The translations under genes and the position numbers were made by a program. From contig NZ_FKIF01000001.1 of NCBI RefSeq assembly GCF_900078705.1, forward strand, positions 186,001 through 250,000: 64,000 bases of DNA, read 5' to 3'. Below are positions 36,125 through 43,737 of the stretch, in pieces. This DNA comes from Bordetella ansorpii. Its GTDB lineage: Bacteria > Pseudomonadota > Gammaproteobacteria > Burkholderiales > Burkholderiaceae_B. The notes beneath the pieces are model-generated. The model was not told the origin of the DNA. It saw only the letters and a program-made list of their open reading frames with translations, and did no database searches. Within the stretch, counting starts at the first letter, position 1. Every line of letters begins with the position of its first letter.

Positions 36125-37030
36125 TCAGAACCCGTACAGGCGCTCCGGATTGTCCACCCACACTTTGTGGCGCAACGCATCGTCGCCCAGCCACTCCCAC
36201 GCCATGTCCACCAGCGCATCGGCCGCGGGCGCCTTGTCGCCCATGCGCACGAACGGCCAATCGGACCCCCACAGCACCTGGTCGGGGTTGGCCTGCGTGA
36301 AAGCGTCGTGCAGATAGCGGGCATCCGCGTAATCCGGCGCCTTGCCCACGCGGCAGACCGTCAGCTTCATCCAGATCCCGCCGTCGGCCAGCAGGCCGCG
36401 CAGCAGTTGGAATACCGCGTCGTCCGGCCCGCGCGACGGGACCAGGCTGCCGAGGTGATCGATGACCAGCGCAATGCCCAACCGCGCCAGGCCGGGCAGA
36501 TGGCGCAGGTACACGTCGCACGGCGCCCACAGCTGGGCATGCAGGCCGTGCGCCTTCAACCGAGGCGCCAGCACGGGCAACTGATCGAAGCCCACGCTGC
36601 CGGGAAACAGCCTGCCCGCCGGATCGCGCGCCTCGACGAAGCGCAGCGCGCGCACGCCGCCCTCGTACAAGGCGGCCAGTTGGGCATCGCTGACGCCGGG
36701 ATCGGCGGCCGCCACCCCGCGCAGACGGCCCTGCCCCTGCGCCAGCGCGTCCAGCAACGCGGACGGATCGGTGCCGTAGGGCGCAGGCTGTATCAGCACG
36801 CCGCGCTGCGCGCCCAGTGTGTCCAGCATGCGCCGGTGCCGCGCCGCCGGCGCATCGGGTGCGGCATAGCTGGACGGATGCTGCAGCGGAAACCGGTCGT
36901 AGGGGCCGAAAACATGGCAATGGCCATCGCAAGCGTTCGGCGGCAGCACATGGCGCGGGCGATCCGGCATGCGCGGCGTCTCGGTGTGCGCGGGCACATA
37001 GGGCGTGGGCTGCGTCGCGTCCGTGGTCAT
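36125..37030 (-). CDS. Amidohydrolase 2 family protein (LigI-like lactonase)
   Basis: 301-residue metal-dependent hydrolase of the COG3618/amidohydrolase 2 group. The first metal motif is CDGHCHVFGPYDRFPL (about 34-49), the pattern of 2-pyrone-4,6-dicarboxylate lactonase (LigI). Other landmarks are ALRFVEARD, VIDHLGSL and the C-terminal WGSDWPF with the conserved Asp. It overlaps the CMD-family gene by 4 bp and ends the minus-strand operon. A lactone or other cyclic ester from aromatic or related catabolism is likely; PDC itself is unproven, as no other protocatechuate 4,5-cleavage genes are present. Confidence 0.82.
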   Translation of the reverse strand: MTTDATQPTPYVPAHTETPRMPDRPRHVLPPNACDGHCHVFGPYDRFPLQHPSSYAAPDAPAARHRRMLDTLGAQRGVLIQPAPYGTDPSALLDALAQGQGRLRGVAAADPGVSDAQLAALYEGGVRALRFVEARDPAGRLFPGSVGFDQLPVLAPRLKAHGLHAQLWAPCDVYLRHLPGLARLGIALVIDHLGSLVPSRGPDDAVFQLLRGLLADGGIWMKLTVCRVGKAPDYADARYLHDAFTQANPDQVLWGSDWPFVRMGDKAPAADALVDMAWEWLGDDALRHKVWVDNPERLYGF

Positions 37031-37641
37031 GCCTGCTCCTTGCCCGGCAGCGGCGCCAGGCGGCTCAACGCGGGGATGCCGTGTTCGACGGGCACGTCCA
37101 GCGGCTCGGGCGCGCCATCCGGCATCGGAATCTCATGCGCGTTCAGCGTCATGGAGACCAGCGTGTAGTAGCCGATGACGGCGGTCAGCTCCACCACTCC
37201 CACGGCGCCCCACAGCGACACCGCGCGCTGGTACCAACCCGGCGCCACCTGGCCGGTCTCCTGCATCTGCCGTGCGTACTCGTAGGCGACCTCATCGGCC
37301 TCGGTCTCGAACGAGGGCGCGCGGCGCGCCTGGATGTCCCGCAGCACGGCGGCCGGGATGCCGGCATCGGCGGCCGCCTGCGCGTGGATGTGCCACTCGA
37401 TCTGGCTGTTCCAGCGGCGCGCGGTGACCACGATGGCCAGCTCGCTGACGCGCGGCGGCAGGCTCGTGCCGAAACGCAGCAAGGCGCCGAAGGCCTGCCA
37501 GCGCTCGGCCAGCTCGGGATTGTGCAGGGCCGCGCGCAGCGGCCCCACCAGCCGGCCGCGCGGGCCGGACACGATGCGCTCGTACACCTGGCGCTGCGCG
37601 TCGTTCATGTCCTGCGGGTCGGGCAAGGGAATACGGCTCAT
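37027..37641 (-). CDS. Carboxymuconolactone decarboxylase (CMD) family protein
   Basis: 204-residue helical protein of the AhpD/CMD superfamily. The core PPRVSELAIVVTARRWNSQIEWHIHAQAA (about 62-90) carries the conserved ExxxxxxxR...E..H pattern but has no CxxC, so it is not an AhpD-type peroxidase. The second half (GVVELTAVIGYYTLVSMTLNAHEI) is the usual dimer helix. Members with this pattern occur in aromatic-acid and lactone degradation. Its start codon follows the GST stop by 20 bp, and it overlaps the LigI-like gene, so a lactone intermediate could link the two. Confidence 0.85.
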   Translation of the reverse strand: MSRIPLPDPQDMNDAQRQVYERIVSGPRGRLVGPLRAALHNPELAERWQAFGALLRFGTSLPPRVSELAIVVTARRWNSQIEWHIHAQAAADAGIPAAVLRDIQARRAPSFETEADEVAYEYARQMQETGQVAPGWYQRAVSLWGAVGVVELTAVIGYYTLVSMTLNAHEIPMPDGAPEPLDVPVEHGIPALSRLAPLPGKEQA

Positions 37642-37661
37642 CGAAAATCCTTGAAATGGGG

Positions 37662-38279
37662 TCAGGCGGCGGCGTCGTCGGGCTGGCTGCGCGCCACCGA
37701 CGGACGCTCGCAGAAACCGCGATGCCAGCCGGCCAGCGCCGCGCGTCCGTCACGCCACGGCAGGTCGGGAAAACGGTAATCCAGATAAGACAGCGCGCAG
37801 CCGATGGCGATCAGGCCCAGGTCCAGGCGCGCGGCCTGCAAACCGGGGGCCTCCTTCTCGAGCGCGTCCAGCACCGACGACGTCTTCAATGCGAACGACG
37901 CCAGCCAGGAAGGCGTCTGGCGTTCGGCGGGCTTGTTGCGCTCCTGCCGGTACAGCAGCAGCGCATCCATCAGGCCGTCGCCCAGCGCCTGGCGGCGCTC
38001 GGCCGTCAGGCGCGCGCGCGGTTCGGACGGCATCAGGCCGGCGTTGGCCAGCTCGTTCAGGTAGGCGCAGATCACGGCGGAGTCATAGACCGCCGTGCCA
38101 TCGTCCAGCACCAGGGTGGGCAGCTTGATCAGCGGGTTGTCCGGAATCAGGTCGAGATTGGGCTTGTCCATGGCGACCGGCGTGCGCACCAGCGTGACGC
38201 GGTCTTCGATGCCGGCTTCGTACAGCACGATCATCACCTTGCGTACGAAGGGCGAGCGGGGGGACCAATGCAACTTCAT
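37662..38279 (-). CDS. Glutathione S-transferase family protein
   Basis: 205 residues: N-terminal thioredoxin-fold domain (about 1-78) with SPRSPFVRKV carrying the probable glutathione-activating Ser6 or Ser9, cis-Pro in KLPTLVLDDG, and the glutathione-binding YDSAVICAYL. The rest is the all-alpha domain. In a catabolic operon with a flavin reductase-like protein and a LigI-like lactonase, it may cleave an ether or isomerise an intermediate, as LigE/LigF and maleylacetoacetate isomerase do. That is inference. Confidence 0.88.
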   Translation of the reverse strand: MKLHWSPRSPFVRKVMIVLYEAGIEDRVTLVRTPVAMDKPNLDLIPDNPLIKLPTLVLDDGTAVYDSAVICAYLNELANAGLMPSEPRARLTAERRQALGDGLMDALLLYRQERNKPAERQTPSWLASFALKTSSVLDALEKEAPGLQAARLDLGLIAIGCALSYLDYRFPDLPWRDGRAALAGWHRGFCERPSVARSQPDDAAA

Positions 38280-38318
38280 GATGTCTCCAGTGTGTTCTTC
38301 GGTGCCGGCGCGAGCGGA

Positions 38319-38963
38319 TCAATGCCCCTGCGCGGGACGCACCAGCGGGTCGTTGGCCGCATCGGGCGCGCGCATCTGGAACAGATCGGTGGTGCGGGCG
38401 TACCAGCCCGCCCCCTGCATGCGGCCCAGCAGATGCAGGCTGGGCGTATCCACATGGAATCTGCCGGTGCCCGCCAGAGCCGAATCGCGCAGATACATCG
38501 CCACCACGCGCGCCAGCACGATCACGCGCCGGGGCGCGGCCTCGATCACCTGCCAGGTCCGGCACTCCAGGGCCGCGGGGCTCGCCGCGATGCGTGGCGG
38601 CGATACCTTCAGCGACGGCGCGGTTTGCAGGCCCGCGCGGGCCAGTTCGTCCACGCCGGCCTCGTAGTCCAGGCTGGTGTGGTTCATGTGCTCGGCCAGT
38701 TCGGCGGACACTGCATTGACCACGAACTCGCCGCTGTCCAGGATATTGCGCGAGGTGTCCTTCAACTGGCCGCCGCGCGGACCGATGCCCAGCGCGATGA
38801 TGGGCGGGTCGCTGCTGACCACGTTGAAGAACGAGAACGGCGCGGCGTTCAACTGCCCCTGTGCCGACTGGCTGACCACCCACGCGATGGGGCGGGGCAC
38901 CACCACGCTGGCCAGCAGCTTGAACGCATCCGCGGACGCCAGTTCGCTGAAATCGAAGTTCAT
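38319..38963 (-). CDS. Flavin reductase-like (FMN-binding split-barrel) protein
   Basis: 214-residue protein of the flavin reductase-like domain family (RutF/HpaC-related, DIM6/NTAB branch). Landmarks are VVVPRPIAWVVSQSAQGQLNAAPFSFFNVVSSDPPIIALG (spread over 21-60) for FMN binding, DTSRNILDSGEFVVNAV, and late HLLGRM. No partner monooxygenase lies in the window, so it either serves a distant oxygenase or acts alone. GGAGG sits 7 nt before the ATG. It lies 14 bp downstream of the Bug gene in the same operon. Confidence 0.87.
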   Translation of the reverse strand: MNFDFSELASADAFKLLASVVVPRPIAWVVSQSAQGQLNAAPFSFFNVVSSDPPIIALGIGPRGGQLKDTSRNILDSGEFVVNAVSAELAEHMNHTSLDYEAGVDELARAGLQTAPSLKVSPPRIAASPAALECRTWQVIEAAPRRVIVLARVVAMYLRDSALAGTGRFHVDTPSLHLLGRMQGAGWYARTTDLFQMRAPDAANDPLVRPAQGH

Positions 38964-38977
38964 GCGTATGCCTCCGC

Positions 38978-40027
38978 CTATTTGGCCAGCAGACCGAGGC
39001 GGCCCAGCAGCGCCCGCATGTCGGCGCGGTCCTTTCTCACGTATGCCTGGGCCTCCGAGGGGGACAATCCCATCAGTTCGATCGCCTGGTCCTGCATGGC
39101 GCGGCGGTACCGCGGATCCTGGTTGACCTGGCGCACGGCATCGCTGAGCCTGCTCACGATGGCGTCCGGCGTACCCGCCGGCGCGGCCAGGCTGTACCAG
39201 GTCGCTGACTGCGCGCCGGACACGCCGGCCTCGTCCAGCGTGGGCACGTCGGGCAGCAGCGGCGAACGCGCCGGCGCCGCATAGCCCAGCGCCACCAGCC
39301 GCCCCTGGCGGATGAATGGCAGGCTGGCCGACAGGTTCAGCATGACCATGTCCAGTTGTCCGCCGACGACATCGTTGATGGCTTGCGAGGCGCCGGGATA
39401 GGGAATGTGGTTGAGCTTGACGCCCGCGGCCTGCTGGAACAGCTCGGCCCCCAGGTGCGTCGCGCCGCCCACGCCGGCCGAGCCATAGCTGAGCCTGCCC
39501 GGTTCGGCCTTCGCGCGCTTGACCAGGTCGGCCACGCTCTTCACGCCCAGCGCGGGATTGACCGCCAGCATGATGGGCTGCACCGCCACGACCGAGCAGA
39601 AGGCGAAGCCATCCACGCCGTCGTACGGCGTCTTCTGCATCAGCGGCGTCACCACGTGGCCGGCGGAAGTGCCCAGCAGCAGCGTGTAGCCATCGGGCTT
39701 GGCGCGGGCCACGTAGCCGGTGCCGATGGAAGCGCCGCCGCCCGCCTTGTTCTCCACGATCACGGTCTGGCCCAGCCGTTGCTCCAGGCCCCGGGCCAGG
39801 CTGCGGGCCAGCAGATCGGCCGGGCCGCCTGCCGCGTAGGGATTGACCAGGGTGATCGGCCTGGTGGGATAGGCGGCCTCGGCCGCCGTGGCTGCGCAAG
39901 GCGCGCCTGCGGTGACGGCGGCCCCTGACACCAGAAACGCCGATAGCCAGGCGGATGCTCGCCCGAACCGCCATGGCGTCATCGTTCCACCCTTTCCTGC
40001 CGCGCGCGGCACGCACACCTTGCTCAT
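38978..40027 (-). CDS. Bug-family solute-binding protein
   Basis: 349 residues as called. The start used has GGAG 5 nt upstream, matching the GGAGAC leader before several other Bug genes here; an ATG 15 codons later (39982) would give a more compact signal peptide. The hydrophobic segment WLSAFLVSGAAVTAGA and ATAAEA cleavage region precede YPTRPITLVNPYAAGGPADLLAR. VVE-type VIVENKAGGGASIG and LLPDVPTLDEAG follow. First gene of the flavin reductase/GST/CMD/LigI-like operon, 76 nt after operator site 2. Confidence 0.9.
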   Translation of the reverse strand: MSKVCVPRAAGKGGTMTPWRFGRASAWLSAFLVSGAAVTAGAPCAATAAEAAYPTRPITLVNPYAAGGPADLLARSLARGLEQRLGQTVIVENKAGGGASIGTGYVARAKPDGYTLLLGTSAGHVVTPLMQKTPYDGVDGFAFCSVVAVQPIMLAVNPALGVKSVADLVKRAKAEPGRLSYGSAGVGGATHLGAELFQQAAGVKLNHIPYPGASQAINDVVGGQLDMVMLNLSASLPFIRQGRLVALGYAAPARSPLLPDVPTLDEAGVSGAQSATWYSLAAPAGTPDAIVSRLSDAVRQVNQDPRYRRAMQDQAIELMGLSPSEAQAYVRKDRADMRALLGRLGLLAK

Positions 40028-40103
40028 GCTGTCTCCGATCCTGTGATGGCTTTTATGAGCAGCATCGTAGGCGGCATGCCCGCCCGGCGCCATGCCGGGG
40101 CTG

Positions 40104-40118
40104 GCATAGCAGCTATGC
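40104..40118. promoter_or_regulatory. Shared palindromic operator, site 2
   Basis: GCATAGC, A, GCTATGC: a perfect 7-1-7 inverted repeat. It lies in the 127-bp gap between two tandem Bug genes, 76 nt before the start codon of the downstream one. It differs from site 1 at one base and from site 3 at one base. Confidence 0.7.
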
Positions 40119-40154
40119 ACGGCGCCGCCGCATTCGCGGAGCGAGACCTTGGGA

Positions 40155-41126
40155 TCAGTCTGCCTTGGCGCCCGACTCGCGGATCACCTTGGCCCACTTC
40201 TCGCCGTCCACCCGGATGCGCTCGGAGAACGCTTGCGGCGTGCTGTAGGTGGTCTGGATGCCGTAGGAAGCCATGCGCTGCACCATGTCGGGCGCGGTCA
40301 TCACGCCGCGCAGTTCCTGGTTCAGCCGGTCGATGATGGGTTGCGGCGTATGCGCGGGCGCCAGCACGCCTGACCACAGGCTGACTTCATAGCTCTCGAA
40401 TCCTGGCGTCTCCGAGATCGAGGGCACCTGCGGCAGCACCGGCAGGCGCTCGCGGCGCGTCACCCCCAGCGCCTTGATCTTGCCTTCCTTGACCTGTTCG
40501 ATGAAGTTCGACGAAGTGTCGATCATCATCGAGATGCGCCCGGCCAGGAAATCGTTGATGGCGCCCGAGGTGCCCTTGTAAGGGATGTGCCGGATGTCGA
40601 CCTGGGCGGTCGACTTGAACATCTCGCCCGCCAGATGGCTCGTGGTGCCGTTGCCCGAGGAACTGAAGGTCAGTTCTCCGGGATGCTGCTTCGCATAGGC
40701 CGCCAGTTCGGCCACCGAATTCACCGGCAATGCCTTGCTGACCACCAGCAGGTTCGAGGTCAGGTTGGTCATCGCGATGGGCGCGAAGCTCGACTGCGGG
40801 TCGTAGCGCAGCTTGGGATACAGCGACGGATTGATCGTCAGCACGCCCATGGTGGAGTACAGCAGCGTGTAGCCGTCGGGCGCGGCATTGGCAACGGCCT
40901 CCGCGCCGATCGATCCACCGGCGCCGCCGCGGTTTTCGACGACCACGGACTGGCCCAGCTTCTCGCCCAGGCCCTGCGCCAGCGCCCGGGCCATCAGGTC
41001 CGTGGCGCCGCCCGCGGGAAAGGGCACGATCAGGCGAATGGGATGGTCGGGATAGCCGGCCGCCGATACGGCCCCGGATGCGCCCAGGCAAAGCCCCAGA
41101 ACGGCGATCGCGCGCGCGAGTGTCAT
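40155..41126 (-). CDS. Bug-family solute-binding protein
   Basis: 323-residue periplasmic receptor. Signal peptide to about residue 23 (ASGAVSAA), then GYPDHPIRLIVPFPAGGATDLMAR, VVVENRGGAGGSIG and LPVLPQVPSISET, the last a slightly altered PDVPT box. AGGAGACGAC precedes the ATG. It has its own operator (site 3) and is followed by another Bug gene with a separate operator, so the two receptors may be tuned to different members of one substrate class. Confidence 0.93.
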   Translation of the reverse strand: MTLARAIAVLGLCLGASGAVSAAGYPDHPIRLIVPFPAGGATDLMARALAQGLGEKLGQSVVVENRGGAGGSIGAEAVANAAPDGYTLLYSTMGVLTINPSLYPKLRYDPQSSFAPIAMTNLTSNLLVVSKALPVNSVAELAAYAKQHPGELTFSSSGNGTTSHLAGEMFKSTAQVDIRHIPYKGTSGAINDFLAGRISMMIDTSSNFIEQVKEGKIKALGVTRRERLPVLPQVPSISETPGFESYEVSLWSGVLAPAHTPQPIIDRLNQELRGVMTAPDMVQRMASYGIQTTYSTPQAFSERIRVDGEKWAKVIRESGAKAD

Positions 41127-41204
41127 GTCGTCTCCTGTCTTGTAAGTGATTTTCGACAGTCGGCATGGTAGTAGGCCGCACGCCCCGACGGCAGGCGCCA
41201 GGCG

Positions 41205-41219
41205 GCATAGCAGTTATGC
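41205..41219. promoter_or_regulatory. Shared palindromic operator, site 3
   Basis: On the plus strand GCATAGCAGTTATGC, a 7-1-7 inverted repeat with one mismatch, 78 nt before the start codon of the minus-strand Bug gene 40155-41126. It sits between that gene and the end of the BKACE gene. Confidence 0.65.
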
Positions 41220-41253
41220 AGGGGTGGACGCCGGAGAGGGGATGCCCCGCGCG

Positions 41254-42195
41254 TCAGAATCCCACGGCCTGCCGCCCTTTCAGGCCCAGCATGGCGCGCG
41301 CTTCGTCCGGCGTGGCGATCTCCAGCGACAGCGCCTCCAGGATCAGGCGGATGCGGGACACCTGCTCGGCGCAGGACCGGGCCAATTGCCCCTTGGACAG
41401 ATACAGGCTGTCCTCGAGTCCAACCCGGACGTTGCCGCCCAGGATCGCGCCCATCGTCACCAGCGGCATCTGGTGGCGGCCGGCGCCCAGCACCGAGAAG
41501 CGGTAGCCGTCGCGCCCGAACAGGCGGTCGGCGGTCGTCTTCATGGAGACCAGGTTCTCGGGGTCCGGCCCCATGCCGCCCAGGATGCCGAAGATGCTCT
41601 GGATGAACAGTGGCCCCCGCACCAGTCCCTCGTCGACGAAATGCGCCAGGTTATACAGGTGGCCCATGTCGTAGCACTCGAACTCGAAGCGCGTGCCGCA
41701 CTCCTCGCCCAGCACCTTCAGGATGTGGCGGATGTCGCGGAAGGTATTGCGGAAGATCAGGTCTTCCATGCCTTCCACGTAGGGCTGCTCCCAGTCGTGC
41801 TGCCACTGTCCGATGCGCCTTGCGGCGGGGTGAATCGAGAAGTTCATCGAGCCCATGTTCAGCGAGCACATCTCCGGCTTGGCCTGCAGCGGATAGGCCA
41901 GACGCTCTTGCAGCGTCATGCGCGTGCTGCCGCCCGTGGTGATGTTGATCACCGCATCGGTGGCATCGCGGATGCGTGGAATGAACTGGTCGAAGACGGC
42001 CGGATCGGCCGTGGGGCGGCCGTCCCGCGGATCGCGCGCATGCAGGTGCAGGATGGCCGCGCCCGCTTGCGCGGCCTCGATGGCCTGCTCGGCGATCTGC
42101 CCGGGCGTCAGGGGCAGGTACGGAGACATGGTCGGCGTATGGACCGAGCCTGTGACCGCGCACGAGATGATGACTTTTTCCTGTTTGCTCTTCAT
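41254..42195 (-). CDS. BKACE family beta-keto acid cleavage enzyme
   Basis: 313-residue TIM-barrel enzyme of the DUF849/BKACE family, which condenses acetyl-CoA with a beta-keto acid and splits it to acetoacetate plus a new acyl-CoA (3-keto-5-aminohexanoate in lysine fermentation). The zinc-binding HLH motif is His50-x-His52 in ILHLHARDP; TTGGS and LNMGSMNF belong to the active-site loops; GNVRVGLEDS near residue 265 is conserved. It ends the Liv transporter operon, 40 bp after livF, so its keto acid is probably formed from the imported compound. The specific substrate cannot be read from sequence. Confidence 0.9.
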   Translation of the reverse strand: MKSKQEKVIISCAVTGSVHTPTMSPYLPLTPGQIAEQAIEAAQAGAAILHLHARDPRDGRPTADPAVFDQFIPRIRDATDAVINITTGGSTRMTLQERLAYPLQAKPEMCSLNMGSMNFSIHPAARRIGQWQHDWEQPYVEGMEDLIFRNTFRDIRHILKVLGEECGTRFEFECYDMGHLYNLAHFVDEGLVRGPLFIQSIFGILGGMGPDPENLVSMKTTADRLFGRDGYRFSVLGAGRHQMPLVTMGAILGGNVRVGLEDSLYLSKGQLARSCAEQVSRIRLILEALSLEIATPDEARAMLGLKGRQAVGF

Positions 42196-42235
42196 GTGAG
42201 TATCGATTGCCTGGGTTGAGGCCGGCGGGCGCCGG

Positions 42236-42985
42236 CTACACGGCCAGCCATTGGGAGACGAGCGACGGGTTTTCACCCAAGTCCCGCGGGCTGCCTTCGA
42301 AGACGATGCGGCCATGGCCCATTACGCAGACGCGCGTGGCGACCTTCAGCGCGATGGTCAGCTTCTGCTCGACCAGCAACACGGACACCCCCTTGCGGTG
42401 CATGTCCTGGATGCATTCCCCGACCTGTGCCACGATCATTGGCGCCAGGCCCTCCGTGGGCTCGTCGATCAGCATCACCAGCGGGTTGCCCAGCAGCGAG
42501 CGGCAGATGGTCAGCATCTGCTGTTCGCCACCGGACATGCTGCCGGCCTTGGTATTGCGCCGCTCCTTCAGGCGCGGGAAGTAGTCGAACATCTGCTCGA
42601 CCGTCCAGCGATGCGCACCGGCCACGGGCGGCTGCTGGCCCATGTGCAGGTTCTCGTCTACCGTCAGGTTCGCAAAGACTTCGCGTTCTTCGGGCACGTA
42701 CGCCACGCCGGCGCGGCAGATCGTGTAGGGCCGTTCCCCCGCCAGGTCGCGGCCAAGCAGGCGCACGCGGCCGGACGTGGGTGCGACCAGGCCCATGATG
42801 GCCTTCATGGCGGTGGAACGCCCCGAGCCGTTGCGGCCCAGCAGGCTCACCACCTCGTCGCGCGCCACATGCAGGTCCACGCCATGCAGCACATGGCTCT
42901 TGCCGTAATGCGCGTGCAGGTTCTCCACGCCCAGCAGCATGGCATCGTTCGGGTTCACTGATACACCTCCGTGCGGGGCGCTCAT
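42236..42985 (-). CDS. livF: Branched-chain amino acid-type ABC transporter ATPase LivF, variant Walker A
   Basis: 249-residue ATPase of the LivF group. The signature MSGGEQQML, Walker B VMLIDEPTEGLAP and switch region LLVEQ are standard. The Walker A loop reads GRNGSGRST with Arg56 where Lys is normal; the codon is CGT on the minus strand. Its partner LivG has an intact Walker A, so the importer may run with one fully competent site. It overlaps the livG stop by 4 bp. An internal ATG at MLLGVENL is a possible alternative start. Confidence 0.9.
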   Translation of the reverse strand: MSAPHGGVSVNPNDAMLLGVENLHAHYGKSHVLHGVDLHVARDEVVSLLGRNGSGRSTAMKAIMGLVAPTSGRVRLLGRDLAGERPYTICRAGVAYVPEEREVFANLTVDENLHMGQQPPVAGAHRWTVEQMFDYFPRLKERRNTKAGSMSGGEQQMLTICRSLLGNPLVMLIDEPTEGLAPMIVAQVGECIQDMHRKGVSVLLVEQKLTIALKVATRVCVMGHGRIVFEGSPRDLGENPSLVSQWLAV

Positions 42986-43737
42986 GCCTGCCCCTCGCCG
43001 CCCAGATAGGCCTCGCGCACGGCGGCATTGGCGCGGATCTCGTCGGGCGTGCCCGTGGCCACCACCTGGCCATACACCAGCACGCTGATGCGGTCGCTCA
43101 GCGCGAACACCACGTCCATGTCGTGCTCCACGATCATCAGCGTGCGGCCGGCGGCGGCCTTGCGGATCAGCTCGGCCGTGTACGCCGTCTCTTCGTGCGA
43201 CATGCCCGCCATGGGTTCGTCCAGCAGGATCAGCCGCGGATTGGAAGCCAGCGTCATGGCGATCTCCAGCGAGCGCTGCTCGGAATACGCCATCTCGCCG
43301 GCGATGGCGGACGCCCTTGCCCCCAGCCGCACGTCCTCCAGCAGCCGCAGCGATTCGTCGCGGACGCGGGCGTCGCCGTCGACGAACTTCCAGAACGTGT
43401 ACTGCAGCCCGTGCGCGCGCATCACTGCAAGGCGGACGTTCTCGAACGTGGTCAGGCGCGGGAAGATGTTGGTGATCTGGAACGACCGCGCCACGCCGCA
43501 CCGGTTGATCGCGCGCGGCGGACGGCCCGCGATCTCGCGGCCCTCGAACCGGATCGATCCGGACGTCGGCGCCAGTTGGCCGGACATCAGGTGGAACAGC
43601 GTGGACTTGCCCGCGCCGTTGGGTCCGATCAGCGCATGGCGCTCGCCCTCGCGCACCTCCAGGTCCACTCCACGGATGATCTCGGTGGGGCCGAAGGACT
43701 TGCGCAGGCCCTGCAGGCTGAGTACGGCCGCCATCAT
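42982..43737 (-). CDS. livG: Branched-chain amino acid-type ABC transporter ATPase LivG
   Basis: 251-residue ATPase with intact GPNGAGKST (38-46), the LivG-type QITNIFPRLTTFENVRLA, a divergent signature (AYSEQRSLEIAMTLA) and Walker B LILLDEPMAGMSHEE. The signature begins AYSEQ rather than LSxGQ, common in this branch. The ATG overlaps the livM stop by 4 bp (ATGA). With LivF it powers uptake through LivH/LivM. Confidence 0.92.
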   Translation of the reverse strand: MMAAVLSLQGLRKSFGPTEIIRGVDLEVREGERHALIGPNGAGKSTLFHLMSGQLAPTSGSIRFEGREIAGRPPRAINRCGVARSFQITNIFPRLTTFENVRLAVMRAHGLQYTFWKFVDGDARVRDESLRLLEDVRLGARASAIAGEMAYSEQRSLEIAMTLASNPRLILLDEPMAGMSHEETAYTAELIRKAAAGRTLMIVEHDMDVVFALSDRISVLVYGQVVATGTPDEIRANAAVREAYLGGEGQA

